Of a stretch of DNA of 64,000 nucleotides, positions 1 to 13,471 are shown in pieces (position 1 is the first letter of the stretch; each line of letters opens with the position of its first letter). Source of the DNA: Cunninghamella blakesleeana (Eukaryota > Mucoromycota > Mucoromycetes > Mucorales > Cunninghamellaceae); contig JAFCIZ010000002.1 in the NCBI GenBank assembly GCA_017871115.1, positions 2,377,501 through 2,441,500 on the forward strand, read 5' to 3'. A model generated the notes under the pieces. The model was not told the DNA's origin. It searched no databases and saw only the letters and a list, made by a program, of their open reading frames with translations. The position numbers and the translations under genes were made by a program.

Positions 1-2327
1 GGAAAATAAAAATAAATTGGTTGTTAAATTGGAAGATCATGTAAGAAAAAATATAAGTGCACACATAGATATATATTCCTATACAAATCAGTTAAATTAA
101 ACATTTGTATTATATATATATATATATATGTATGTGTTTTTTTTTATTAGTTGAATGAGATCAAAAAAGAAATTTTAGAAAAGGACCGTATACATCGCTC
201 AGATAAAATGAAAATGAAAATTTTGGATCAAGATAAAGCAATTCTTAGAAAACATGTAGATATGTTAGAAAATCAGTTGGTAATATTTTTTCTTTTTAAA
301 AATATAAGGCTTCATTTTAGAATACTTTTAATAAATGCTTTACATAAATGTTTTTATCTACTTAGAAATTATATGACATTGAAGAAAAGGATTATATGGA
401 AGGAAGTTATGATGAACTAAAATCCCAACGTTTAAATGAATTACAAGGATTATTGAAAGAACTTGAACATCGACTTGATAATGCTGGTAAAGAGCTCATC
501 CAATCACAACCACAAACTCAACTCTCATCAGATTTTTCAGTATCTAATGGCCCTTATAATGAACTTGCCTCTGGAAAATCTATTGTTGAATTTTTAGCCG
601 AATTATCAAAAGAAAAATTTTTATGGGTAGAAGGTAAGATTATAATCAAAATAATTATATAAATAACAGTACAAACACCATTAATGTACCTTACTTATTG
701 CTATTGTTATTTATTTATATCCACTTTATAGATAAAAAAATATTACAAAGTGAGGTTAAGACTCTGCAGAAAGCTATTAATATTAGTAAAGAACAAATAC
801 AGCAATTAAATGAATTCATTCAACGACATGAGATGGATAAAAATAACACATTACAATCAGCTATTACTAACCAGCAAAAGAACGAATCATCAACAGTAAA
901 TACTGATGAGCCAATGTATGATATTCGAGATGATGATGATGAACATAGAGGTGTTCGTATTTTAATGTTAAAAAATAACCCCGCATCTATTGAGTATGGA
1001 ATTCGAAAACAACGATTAGAACAACTACAAAAAGAAAATGAAGCATTATTAAAACAATTAGAAAAATACCACTCATCTAATGATAATGGAAATGCAAACG
1101 AAATTAATAAAAAACGGCGATTAAGTGTAGACAATAATATGGAGCATATACAACTGGAATCTGATAACAATAGTAATAGTACACCATTTATTCCTATGGA
1201 AACTTTAATTAATGTGAAACAAGAAGTAGATACACTTAAGAAAGACAATGATAAAAAAGACAAACGTATTATTCGATTAACTGAAGTATTTGAAAAGAAG
1301 ATTAGTGATTTTATGGAAAAAGTGGAAACACTTCTTGGTTATAAAATAACAGAGTCTGAAGACGGTGTTATTCGATTGGAGTCTACATTTGTTGATGGCA
1401 GAGATTTATCATTTCAAGTCACTTCTTTAATGAACGATCATGGGGTCATTAACGTGCTTGGGCGTAAAAAGGATGATTATATGTATACTTTACGAAGCAC
1501 CTATGAAACATTTATCACAAATCGTCATAGTATCCTTGGGTTTTTAAATGCTGCCACTTTAGAATTATTGGATAGGTATGTTAAATAATATAGTTGACAG
1601 GGCACATTTATTTATGTGTATACATGTTTGTGAATGAATGTATATTATATATTTATTTTTTATTTTTTTATTTTTTTATATTTTTATGTATAAATATAGA
1701 CAAACAGAAATATATAATCCAGCGGTAACACATGATTACATGAAACACGACTATATCGAAGAAGATCCTGTTGTTGATTCACAAGGTCATGAGCTTGTTA
1801 ACCCAAAGCCTATTGATCGTGAAGATGAATTGGATGAAGATTTTATAGCTCAAGCTGATGATAGTGGAGACGATGATTATGTAGAATATACAGAAACTGA
1901 CGAACTTGGTTATGATGACGATCGGTTAGAATACTTTAGCGGTCAAGATGAAGAAGACACTGAAGATTTTGATGGTAAAAAAATGAACCAAGAAATCATG
2001 CAACAAGAAAGATCTTATGAAGGTTATTATGAAAAAATGGGAAGTACTACTTTTGGTGCTGGTAATGAAAATGATCCAATTTCTTTAGATGATGATGATG
2101 AAGATGAAGTAGAAAATGAAGATGAAGGTGAAGAATTAGAGCAAGAAGAAGAAGAAGAAGACATTAGTAGTAATGATCATCATACTGAGAACAATGGTGA
2201 TGAATATGATATTTATGAAATCGATGACGATGAAGAACAAGAAGAAGGAGAGGTACATAATAATGATGAAGACGAAAATATGGTAGACTATCTGGACGAT
2301 GATGAAGATGACAATGAAGAGTTATAA
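1..2327 (+). CDS. MAD1: Spindle assembly checkpoint protein Mad1, C-terminal part (5' end outside window)
   Basis: Mad1 is the coiled-coil checkpoint protein that anchors and converts Mad2 at unattached kinetochores. Five exons are seen: 2-40, 151-279, 366-633, 732-1575 and 1700-2327, all phase-compatible, giving about 635 visible residues. The first exons are heptad-rich coiled coil. Exon 4 carries the family signature RGVRILMLKNNPAS, then coiled coil, then the globular C-terminal domain (KDKRIIRLTEVFEKKISDF, LLGYKI) ending in TLELLDR. In animal Mad1 the protein stops a few residues after this point. Here the last exon continues for about 205 residues that are extremely rich in Asp and Glu. 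The splice joining LLD-R to QTEIY keeps the family end (LELF-RQT in animals), so the tail is a true extension in this model. Identity is confident; the N-terminus is missing from the window. Confidence 0.88.
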
Positions 2328-2561
2328 ATTAATTTATATAAATATATATATAATACTATAATGGTATTTCATCATATACTTGTAGTTTTATATTATTAAA
2401 ATTCGATAAATCTGAATGTTTAATAAATTCAAAAAACTGTAAATATTTTTTTTTAAAATGGCATCTGGGTTTAAATTTATTTTTTAAAAAATATTTTTTT
2501 CTACCGTTTTTTTTGTATCTACAATTTTATTATTTTTTTCTTCTACATATTTTTTATTTTA

Positions 2562-3873
2562 ATGGTTGATCAAATTTGTATTAAACAAGGTGCTGAAGCT
2601 GTAAGTACAGAATAAAAACTAAATATTATTTTATGGATTTTATTTTTTTTATCGAAAAGAATGAATAAATAAATTATAGAAACAATTTTATATTTATATT
2701 TTTATAAAACTGATTATTATTATGTACTTTTCTTTTTTTATATAATTTCATATAATTAATAGCGCGTCTATCATTTACCAAATTATTTAACTCTACCAGA
2801 AGGTTGTATAGCTAAAGAGCGATTCAAAAAGACATATCGTCATCCTGATTTAGATACTCAATTAACATCACGACGTGTAGTACAAGAAGCAAGAAGTTTG
2901 TATCGATGTCTTAAAGCAGGTTTAGATACACCTACAGTTTATAATGTTGACATAAATAAAGCTACTATTTATATGGAAAATATTATTGGTTCAACAGTTA
3001 AACAACAATTATTAGAAAACGAACATAATCAATATAAAGATTTAAATCTTGGTATAAATAAGCATCATATATTATCTTCATTTTTCAAAAAAAAAAAATA
3101 AGTAAAAAGATTATTTTTAATAACTATTTTATCTTTTTTTTGTGGATGGGTATATCATTTGAACTATTCATTTAAATAGATATATTGGCTGATAAAATTG
3201 GTATGGCACTAGGAAAAATGCACAGTATTGATGTTATTCATGGCGATCTTACAACTTCTAATTTGATGATTAGAGAAAACGGTTCCTTGGTAAAGGGTGC
3301 AAATATTCATATATTATTATGGATATATGATACATTACTATATATAATAAAATGTGTTGAACTAATGAATATACATTAACTATTTTAGGTAATTATTGAT
3401 TTTGGTTTAAGTTATGGATCAACAATGCCTGAAGATAAAGCTGTAGATTTATATGTGTTAGAAAGGGCCTTTTCAAGTACACACCCTGGTACTGAACAAT
3501 TGGTAAATTAGATAAATATATACATATATACATACATATAAATGTATGTATAGATATGTATAAATTTAAAAGAATGGAATTTTATTTTAATTTCTTTCTA
3601 ATGAGTGATTTTTTTCTTTTTATATATAGTTTGCTAATATATTAAAAAGTTATAAATTACATTATAAACAATCTAAACCCATACTACAAAAATTAGAAGA
3701 AGGTATATATTATGCTAAACAGAATGGAAAAAGAAAAACAAATAAGAAAAAAAACTTTAAAAAAATAGTATTAAAATAACCCATTTTATATTGAAACTCA
3801 ACTATTTTTTTCTTCTTTTTTTTTTTTCCTTTTAGTAAGATTACGTGGACGTAAGAGAAGTATGGTTGGTTAA
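2562..3873 (+). CDS. BUD32: Atypical serine kinase Bud32 (PRPK/TP53RK), KEOPS complex
   Basis: Bud32 is the small atypical kinase/ATPase of KEOPS, needed for N6-threonylcarbamoyladenosine modification of tRNA. Six exons: 2562-2600, 2763-3051, 3180-3289, 3389-3502, 3630-3702 and 3836-3873, giving about 220 residues, normal for this minimal kinase. Landmarks: the N-terminal KQGAEARVYHLP loop, catalytic loop [10 protein letters not shown] near residues 130-139, metal-binding DFGLS near 150, THPGTEQLF, and the diagnostic C-terminus [11 protein letters not shown]. All catalytic residues expected for the family are present. The start is the first ATG before the KQGAEA motif and lies 234 bp after MAD1, in the same direction. 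The first exon encodes only 13 residues and the last only 12, which simple ORF callers would miss. Confidence 0.93.
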
Positions 3874-4161
3874 TCTGTTTATCACCAAACTATAAATTGA
3901 GAAAAAATCATTAAATTAAATTTTATATCAAATAGAATAAAGAATTTTATATAATATTTATGTAAACTTATTACAATGGTAAATATTAAACATTTATCCT
4001 TTTTTTATTGTCTAGAACGATTATTAATACATATTTAAAACTCCTCCTGGGTTTTAATTTTTTTTTTTACTTTGCATTCATTTTTGAAGTTTTTAATTTT
4101 TAGTTTTCTTTCCACTTTAATTTTTTTTTTAAAAACCATAAAATAACAGTTTATTATAATA

Positions 4162-6043
4162 ATGTCAACAGCAGGTCAATACTTTGATAGTTTAAGCGAT
4201 GATGACTCGCAAGATAACAATTTTTCCGATTATACTACAAAAACAAAATCTTCTAGAAAGCGAGGTAAAGATAACTAAAAAAATCCTTATCTCTATATGG
4301 CTTTGTATATTTTACAATACTAATAATATATATATATATATATATTTATTTTACTTACTTACTTAATTAGCTGCCACCATTAAAAAAAAGATCAGTAGAG
4401 TAAAAGGTATTTATAAAATAAAGCTTTATTATTTATGGACATATATTTTAATACTAATTATAATATCTATATTTATTAGTGCCTAAAACGAAAAGACCCG
4501 GCAGGAAACCAATAGAAAAAGCAATGGAAGAGGTGAGAAAAAAAAGGAAAAGAAGAAAAAAAAAAACTTTCTACTCAATTCACTAATATTTTTTTTACTC
4601 TAATTTTTTATTACTGTTTTACTATTTTAGGAACTAAAAGGTGATCCAAAATCAAAACGTAAAGCACAAAATAGAGCAGCCCAGCGAGCTTTTCGAGAAC
4701 GTAAAGAAAAATTTGTTGAAGAATTACAGAAAAGAATTCAAGAACTGGAAGAAGAAAAAAATAGTCGAGTCACTGATTTGGAATTAGAAAATGCAGCACT
4801 AAAAAAAGAACTTCAAAAATTACGGGAAAAAACAAACCGACCTGCTATAACATCTGATTATACTCTAAATAATAATACTCAACAGCAATCAACACCACTT
4901 TCACTAAATGATGAAGATGAAGAAGTAATAGAAGAAGATGATGTTTCACATGACTATAAATATAATATTGATACAATACAATCTCTAAATTCACCGCCAC
5001 TCTCTACAGGGACTACCACCTTATCTCATCATGATGACGATGATCTTAGTATTGCAAGTTTTAGTGATCATTTATTATCAGATCATTCGGAAAATGACAA
5101 CTTATCAGAAATCAGTATTGATAATAACAGCCCGGTAAGTGAACATGAAATTCCACCTTTTGATACATTTGAAACTAATCCAATTATTCAAGATGATAAC
5201 ACCATGAATGAAAATAATAATATTAACAACAACAACAGCAACAATAATAATAATGATTTATTTACTAGCAGTATTTTCAATAATGGTTATTATGATTCAT
5301 TAATTTCTGTACCAAATAACAACAACAACAATGAATTAACAAATCAAAATCAAGAATCGTTTTCATCAGCAAATAATAATACAAATGATTTATTCCACGG
5401 AAAAACAGATTTTACATTTACAAACTATCGTAACCCAGTATCTTCGGATGATTGGTTATATCAAAATGAAAATGCAATACCTCCACTATTTGGTTTAGAT
5501 GCTGATCGATATGGTTTGAATCAATCTCAATTAAGTACAGAAACACCTTATGATGAACAACAACCTTTTTATAATACACATAATATATATACCACCACAA
5601 ACAACAACAATAACAGTAACAACAACAACAACAACTACATCAATATAAATAACAATAACAATAATATTCATTCTCATTATCATAATCATAATCGTAATAA
5701 TACTAGCATGTTTTTAAATAACATAAATAACACCAGCATTAATAATAACAACAATAATAGTAACAATAATAAGAATAACCATGATTGTAATAGTGATAAA
5801 GAATATTATCGTGATCCTGATTTAACACCTTGTAAAGCTAAATTATTGGAAGCCATTCATCAAGCAAAAAAAGAAGGAAAAACCTGTGGTGAAGTAAAAC
5901 AAGTTGTGGAAAAAGTATGTCCCGATCACAATATAGATAGCTTATGCGATGAATTAAGAAAAAAAGCTGTCTGTTTTGATAATCAATCTACTTTTGACGA
6001 TAAAGATTTTGAAATATTAAAAACCTGTATTAAAAAACATTAA
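4162..6043 (+). CDS. YAP1: AP-1-like bZIP transcription factor (Yap1/Pap1 type)
   Basis: Yap1/Pap1 factors activate antioxidant genes; oxidation of cysteines near a C-terminal export signal traps them in the nucleus. Four exons: 4162-4264, 4371-4406, 4480-4532 and 4631-6043, about 534 residues. After a short acidic N-terminus comes PGRKP and the fungal basic region KRKAQNRAAQRAFRERK (about 73-89), then a leucine zipper to about 135. The middle is a long Asn-rich, acidic low-complexity region. The last 80 residues form the PAP1-type Cys domain with Cys in PCKAK, TCGEV, KVCPD, SLCDEL, AVCFD and KTCIK; the CPDHNIDSLCDEL stretch resembles the Yap1 C-terminal Cys/export segment. One further Cys (HDCNS) precedes it. 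I see no separate N-terminal Cys-rich cluster. Confidence 0.9.
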
Positions 6044-6449
6044 CTTTTTAATTTTTTTAAAAATAGCTTTTCTTTTTATCATTTTTATTTTTTTTAACAT
6101 AGCATATAGCATATAATTAAAACATTAGTATCTATATATATAGATATATATATATATATATATATATAAACAAATAAAAAATATATTTAGTTGTAGTATG
6201 TTTATATTTTATACATGTACATATAAAAAACAAATAAAATATGTGTATAGTTTTTATTGTAAAAAAAAAAATAAAGTTCACCGGAATACCATTTTTGTGA
6301 TCACAATGACCCTTCTTTTTAAAAAAAAGATTTCTTTTTTTTTTTACTTCTTTTTCATTTTTTTTTCTCCACAAATTATATATAAATATATATATATATA
6401 TATATCTATTATATACCCTTATTATATATAAATGTATGCCTAGAATATA
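6044..6449. other. Intergenic region between YAP1-like and SEC31 genes
   Basis: About 400 bp of A/T-rich sequence holding two long (TA)n tracts (around 6134-6168 and 6381-6405) and T-runs. ORFs drawn through it on both strands are products of the simple repeats. No RNA gene was recognised. Confidence 0.7.
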
Positions 6450-9400
6450 ATGGCGCCACAAAACATACCAAATACAACTTTTACTTGGTGCCCTACAACA
6501 CCTATCATTGCGACTGGATCCACTATAGAGAGAAGTTCTTATTTAGAACTATTTCGTTTAAATACTGATAATTCAGGTACGATACAAAATTCAATAGGAA
6601 AAGTTCATTCACCATCTAGGTAATAATAACTTTTTATTTATTTAAAATAATAATAGTAATGTTAATATAAGCTCGTGTTTTTTTTTATTTTTTTTTATTT
6701 TCTTACTTTTCTATTTTATCTTTCCTTTTTTTTTGAACATGACTTAGATTTACAGCACTCGCTTGGGGGAAAAGTCAAACTGCAAGACCATTAGGTATTA
6801 TAGCTGCTGGTACACAAACTGGTATTTTAGAAATATGGGACCCATATATCATTGCTAACCAAGATAAATGGTAATCATTGTATTAAATAGAAATAAACAT
6901 ATCAAGAATCTTTTTTATATTAATATTATTCTATTCTTTATATATACCACCCTATTTGGCTTAGTAATATCAATGATGCATTTCTCTCACAACATCCTTC
7001 GGCTCACACGAGATCAATATTTCATATGGAATTTAATGTACATCAATCCAATTTACTTGTTACAGCTGGCAATGATAACGAGGTAATATATATGCAATAT
7101 TAAACATTAGCCAAGGCATTATATCAAGGATAATAATAAATTTTAAAGATACCCCACGAAATAAATAAGGGCTTGTATTTATATATATATATATATACTT
7201 TTTTTTTCTTTTCTTTTTCTATTATTATTATTATTATTATTTCGCATTTTTAGATATTAATATGGGACTTAATCAATAGCCCAGAAAAACCATATACACC
7301 TGGCGCACATACAATGGCCTATAATGAAAATCTTACGGATGTAGCATGGAATTCTCAGGTACCTTATATTTTAGCTACTTCTTTTTCAAGCGGTCGTATA
7401 GGAATACTGGATCTAAGAACTAAGAAAGAAGTTATGAATTTATTAAGCAATAATTATTTATCATCAATCGCTTGGCATCCAGATAATGTAAATCGATAAA
7501 TATATATATATATATTTATTAAATATGAAACCTGATTATAAAAAAGAATAGAGTATGGTAATTAACTACTATTATTATTATTTATTTATTATTTTTTTTA
7601 ATATATACATATATATATATATAATGACTTTAGGCAACTCAAATTGCTACAGGGTCAACAGATGATAGTCATCCAGCTGTCATGTTATGGGATCTTCGTA
7701 AAGCTCAAACATTTGAAAAGATTTTTCAAGAACATACAAAAGGTGTTGTAGATTTATCATGGTGTCGTCAGGATAGTGAATTATTAGTTTCTGCAAGTAG
7801 AGATGGTAGAATTTTAAGTTGGAATCCTCAAACAGGGACTCTTGTGGATACCATTTCAGATACTGATCCCTGGCCATATCAAATTGACTTTTGCCCTAGA
7901 AATCCAAATTGGTTAGCTTCCTCTTCAATTAATGGTGAGGTAATTATCATTTAAAAAACTTAATAATTTTTAATAAAATAAATAAATAAAAAAAGTAAAT
8001 AAACAATAACCAACATGTGATGTTTTTATTTATTTACATATGCTCAATTATATTCTTTTTATAGATTAATGTTTGGTCTATTCAAAATGATCATAAATCA
8101 CCTACAATATATAAACCTCATATAATTACAGAAGAGCAACAGCAAAATTTATCAAGACAGCCTCCAAAATGGCTAAAACGTCCTATTGGTGCTACTTTTG
8201 GCTTTGGTGGCAAATTAATTTTGTTCAACAACACTAGTCAATCAGCTGTCAACATGAACCAACTTAAAAATACACGTTCAAACGAAAATGTAACACCTAA
8301 AATCAAAATAGTAACATTAAGTGATAAAAATATATCTCAAAGGTCCTCAACATTAGAATATGCAAAAATTGATCATCAGATGCTTTTGGATTTTGTGGAT
8401 AAACAGTCTCAATTATACAGCACAGATAAAACCAACCACTGGCATATATTAAAAATACTTTTTGCTGAAAATGCCAGGGAGCAGTTGATTCATCACATGG
8501 GATTGAACAAAGAAGAAATTCATTTACCAAATTTTACAACAAATACGGCAACTATATCACCATCACTACCACCACCACCACCACCACCACCACCACCACC
8601 ACTGCAACAACAGAATACATTTGAATATAATACGAACCACCTTCATTACCAACAACAACTTCAAAATAATAATAATAATGATAATAATAATAACAACAAT
8701 ACAATCGATCAAGCACCAACATTATCAGGCATTTTTCGATCAGTGGATATGCAATTACCTAAACCAGCAAATGATTTTTTTGCTTCAGCTGATATAATAA
8801 ATACAAATAACCATAACGTAATAACAACAGCAGTAGAGAGTGCTACGCGAGATAAAAAAATTACGCAAGCTGTTGCAGTTGGAAATTTTGATTTGGCAGT
8901 ATCATTATGTTTAGAAGATGAAACACGTATGTCAGATGCATTATTATTAGCTATCAGCGGTGGACCTGACTTATTTGCAAGTACAAGAAGATTATATTTA
9001 GAAAAAAGAACAAAAATACCTTATATGCAACTGTTGGATAATATTGTACGGCAAGATTTAATGAGCTTTGTTCAAAATAGTCATGTGGACGATTGGAAAT
9101 TAGTATTAGCAACACTTTGTACTTTTGCTCCTTCTGATGAATTCTCTGTACTATGTGAAACATTAGGTAACCGTTTGGAAACTGCGGCAGCACCATTACT
9201 TGAAAAAAACATTGCACTTGTGAATTTACCCGATCCTCAACAATTAATTCATCAAGCTGTTATTTGCTACCTAGCTGCCGGAAAATTGGAACGTGTATTA
9301 CCCATATGGGTTTCAGAAGTCAACAATAACGATTATTATTATCAAGCTCAACAACAGCAAAATAATAATAATACTAATAATTATAAATCATATACTAGTA

Positions 9401-10446
9401 GATTACAAGAATTTATGGAAAAAGTGACAGTTTTTCTTTCAGCCATTGGATCTACTAATTCTATAATACGTGAACACAATACAGACGGTGGTATTTCTGG
9501 TACTATTTCAGGATTATCGTTAAAAGACAGTAATTGGATGGATTTACTTTATGAAAAGTATTGTGAATATGCTGAATTTTTAGCCGTAAATGGTCTCTTG
9601 GATACAGCGTTCAAATATCTTAGTCTTATTCCTGATAGTTTTCGTCAAAGATGCAATCACCGTATGTCAGTTATTCATCACCGAATATATTATGCTTCAG
9701 ATCAACAAAATGCCATTGTGTTACAAAAAGAGCCTATATTCCCATTTGAACCTCATTATCAGATAATTGTTAAAGATTCGTTTTCTCCTCAATATCCACT
9801 ACAATATCAAAATCAACTACCTCAACAACCACAACATCAACAATATCACCCTTATCCTAACCAACAACAACTGCCGCCACCACTACCACCACAGCAACGA
9901 GAACAACGAGAGCAACAATTATATAACCAACAATATCACATTTTACAACAACAACAACATCTTCATCATTTAAATCATCAACCTTCTATTGATGCACTTA
10001 AAACTCGCGAAAATTTTTATACATCACCTAACGAAGATAATCATACAGTAGATACAAGAAAAATTGATGAATCTCTTTTCATGACAGCACGTGATATTCC
10101 ATTTTTTGATGATACAAATAATGTACCACACGAATATCAGCAACGATATAATAATAATAAAACCTTTTTTGATTCGTTTACACTGGGTATACAATCTAAA
10201 GTAGAAATTCAACAAGACAATATGGATAAACAATCCCAATCACATACTGATGATCAATCCTATCAAGATACTACTCCTTTAACCTTTGCGTCTGAAACGT
10301 ATATCAATAATGATATGGATAATACTGGTTATTTTGATGAAAAGAAACATAAACATTATTCACACTTACCTAATACTCCACCAGCAGGTCCTCCAACAGC
10401 GCAACAAGTTCGCGGATTGGGTGTAAAGCAGAGGCCATCGGTTCCA

Positions 10447-10511
<65 letters not shown>

Positions 10512-11273
10512 TATAAATGATTCATCTAGGGAGTCATCATTACAAACGTCACCTTTACAACTACCACAAACCAATATATATCAACAACAACGATACCATC
10601 AAAATACTATTACTTCTCCTCAAAAACAAAATTCGTATGATGAAACTACTTCAGCAGCACACTTACCTTCAAATGAAAGTAATTTAACTAATAATAATGA
10701 TGATCAAAAAGAAGATATATCGCCAATTTTCCAACGATCATCACCAAGGTTTCAAACAAATAAAATTCAAAAATCATCACCAAGAGAACAATTCCAAGAA
10801 AAGCGACGTTATTGTAAGTTTATGATTTAAAAAATAATAAAAATAGAAATAGAGTACAATATGTTCGTTTGGTTATTAATTATGTTATATTGTTTTATTT
10901 TAATTTAGCAAAAGGCGACAGGTCAAATATAAAAGCCGAGCATTTACCTATATACCATATATTGTATTATTCAATACCACATTCACGCCAAAAATTAGAA
11001 GTAAGAAGTTTTTATTATTATTGTTATTAAAGATATATATACGAATAATAAATTAAGAAAAAAAGGAAAGAGAAAAGATAGCGAATAAGGAATAGAAATG
11101 TATAGTTGTATACTAATTGTATATTTGTATATAATTATCTATATTTATTCATAGGGGTCACAAAAGAAGTTTTGGGATGATGTAGATAAGAGACTGGGTT
11201 ACCTTTTTGATCAATTAAATAATCGTGAAGTATCAGAATCGGTTATACAATCTTTGCTTGAACTTGTTGATGG

Positions 11274-11309
<36 letters not shown>

Positions 11310-11578
11310 TTATCTGCTTTGCATATATTTTTATTTTATTTTTTAGTATATATATTTACTTGTGTGGATGTAAACTAACATGTATTTATATTTATGTATT
11401 ATTATATCACTTTATATCTATTATAGCTTATGACAGTGGAAGATATGAAGAAGCTCAAAACATACAAATGAATTTAGTAACAACAAAATACGATGAATGT
11501 AGCAGTTGGTTATTAGCACTCAAAAGAATTATTGAATATGCAAAAGAAAAAAAAGAAAGCAATATTAGTAGATCTTGA
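6450..11578 (+). CDS. SEC31: COPII outer coat subunit Sec31
   Basis: Sec31 forms the COPII cage with Sec13 and stimulates Sar1 GTP hydrolysis during ER export. Nine exons: 6450-6619, 6748-6870, 6965-7082, 7254-7487, 7634-7939, 8065-10813, 10909-11000, 11155-11272 and 11427-11578, about 1353 residues. Residues 1-340 are a WD40 propeller (repeat cores ILEIWDP, ILIWDL, IGILDLRT, AVMLWDLRK, INVWSI). The alpha-solenoid follows, with a conserved LTRTPKWLKRP-like segment (RQPPKWLKRPIGATFGFGGK). Then comes a Pro/Gln/Asn-rich linker with a proline run near residues 483-497 and a 21-Gln run near 1112-1132. The C-terminal helical domain ends YDECSSWLLALKRII. Length and order match fungal Sec31. Introns cluster in the WD40 region and the C-terminus, leaving a 2.7-kb central exon. 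Confidence 0.95.
10447..10509 (+). repeat. In-frame (CAACAG)n tract encoding 21 glutamines in SEC31
   Basis: A pure alternation of CAA and CAG codons inside the Sec31 linker. The reverse strand reads as a cysteine run, which is an artefact. The near-perfect hexanucleotide repeat is a likely site of length variation between strains. Confidence 0.95.
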
Positions 11579-11694
11579 TCATTCATAAAAAAAAATAAAT
11601 TAAATTAATTTTCCGCCCAATTTTTTAAAATCCCAAATCTTTTTTTTAAAAAATTATTCCTTTGATATTCTTCTCCTTTGTCTTCTGTTTATTC

Positions 11695-13471
11695 ATGTCT
11701 AATAAGGATGATAAACTTGATTCTAAACATACAAATAAATATAATATGCGGCTATCTTCGATAGCAACAACGCTTGATAAAGTTAATGAAGAAGAAGATG
11801 AACATTTATTAGAAACAGAGGAAATGGTAAATTCACCAATAAGTATGTCATTATCTGAAGTATCTTTACCAGCCATGACTCGTAACAGCTATAACCCTTC
11901 AAAACATCAATTAAATAGAGCTATGCAAAATAATGAGTTATTAACGGTCAACACATCGGCAAAAGCTACTATTACCAATACAGTCTCTTCACCAGAAACT
12001 GATAATAAACCTATACTTAAACGCGTGTAAGATTAAATTAAATAACAAAAAATACATAGTTTTTGTTTTATTAATAATAATAAAGGTCATAAAAATATGA
12101 GTTATACATAAACTAACATTAATAAACTTAATATATATATATTTATATATATTAATAGGAAGGGTAGAAGAAACTCTTTTAGTAGTTTTTTGTCTAAAAA
12201 ATATGCCAAGACCAAATTACAACAAGATCAAGAACGGATAATACCTATTAAAAGTAATAATAAAACAAATAATAATTCAACAACAGAGTTTCAAAAAGGA
12301 CATAGACCAAGATCATTTTCAGAGTAAATATATCTACTAAAAATAAAATAAACAAATAAAAATAAAAATCGATCTTCATATTACTATTATCATTTTTTTT
12401 ATAAACATTGATATACTTAATTTTTTTAACTTAATTTTAATTGTATATATAGAGTTCCGGCATTACCTACACCTGTTGAGCGTGCACCACCAGTGGCAAT
12501 TACAAATAAAACGCCCATTTATGAATATTATGGTTTTGTTATGTATCTTGCTTCGTTTGTGGTTTTTGGTAAGCTTTAAAAAATAGAAACGGAAAAGGAG
12601 AGAAGATTAGGCGATGAAGAAAAAATAGTGATAAATAATAATAAATATAATGGTATAGTGTAATCTCACACATATATATGTATGTATGTATGTATTCTCA
12701 TATTATACTATTTCATTTATAAAATATAATACATTCTAGGACTTTATATTATTTGGGCATATGTACCTGATCAAGTACTACATGAATTGGGAATCACTTA
12801 TTATCCAAATAGGTAATATATTAGAATATGTCAGTACCAAAAAATAAAATAGAATTTAATAAACAAATAAACGAAACCTTATATAATAAATTAATATATA
12901 TATATGTATATATTATAGATATTGGGCCCTTGCTATTCCTATCTGGTTAATGACTTTAGTTTGGTTTATTTTTTTCTCATTTATGATTATTAATTTAATG
13001 AATACTCCACCATTTGACTCATATGATTGTATTACAGGTACGTAAAAAAGAAATAGGAATAGAGGTAGAAATAAAAAGTGGAAAGAATATAAATATTTAT
13101 TATTAAAATTATTTATTTACTAATTTAATATGATATTACCTATAAATATATAAATATAAATATATATATATAAATATATATATATAGATGAACATGCTAA
13201 TATTATGATTATGGAAAAAATGTGTTTAGCAGATCGACCTTTAGATTGGATGCCTGAGCTTTATGATCTACCAATTAGTATAGTCAATGAGTATCTTTAT
13301 CATCAAGATAATGCAGATGAGAATTTTGATGATATAGAAGATACTGACATCGATGTTGATGATGAATCTGAAGATAAAAGCTCTACTATAGATAATGATT
13401 ATTCCACAGGCTGTTACATAAGAAAAAGATCAAGAAAGCGTAATAAAAACAAACACAAAAAAAAACTATAA
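11695..13471 (+). CDS. GPI19: PIG-P/Gpi19 subunit of GPI-GlcNAc transferase, with long extensions
   Basis: PIG-P belongs to the ER complex that transfers GlcNAc to phosphatidylinositol, the first step of GPI-anchor synthesis. Six exons: 11695-12026, 12159-12323, 12453-12568, 12740-12812, 12919-13037 and 13188-13471, about 362 residues. The PIG-P domain starts near residue 187 (PIYEYYGFVMYLASFVVFG, first membrane helix; then WAYVPDQVLHELGITYYPNRYWALAIP and a second helix). After it, LADRPLDWMPELYDLPIS is the family's conserved tail motif. The preceding roughly 185 residues are polar and unstructured, and the last 60 are acidic then Lys/Arg-rich. Canonical PIG-P is only about 130-180 residues, so both ends are extended. 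The ATG at 11695 is the first in frame. The gene follows SEC31 by about 116 bp. Confidence 0.87.

Noticed and set aside
6132..6461. ORFs of 77-109 codons on both strands in the YAP1-SEC31 gap
   Set aside because: They consist of Ile/Tyr/Phe/Lys runs from (TA)n and T/A homopolymers and show no conserved motif.
10356..10574. Antisense ORF with a run of more than 20 cysteines
   Set aside because: It is the reverse strand of the SEC31 glutamine repeat; the sense frame is conserved protein.
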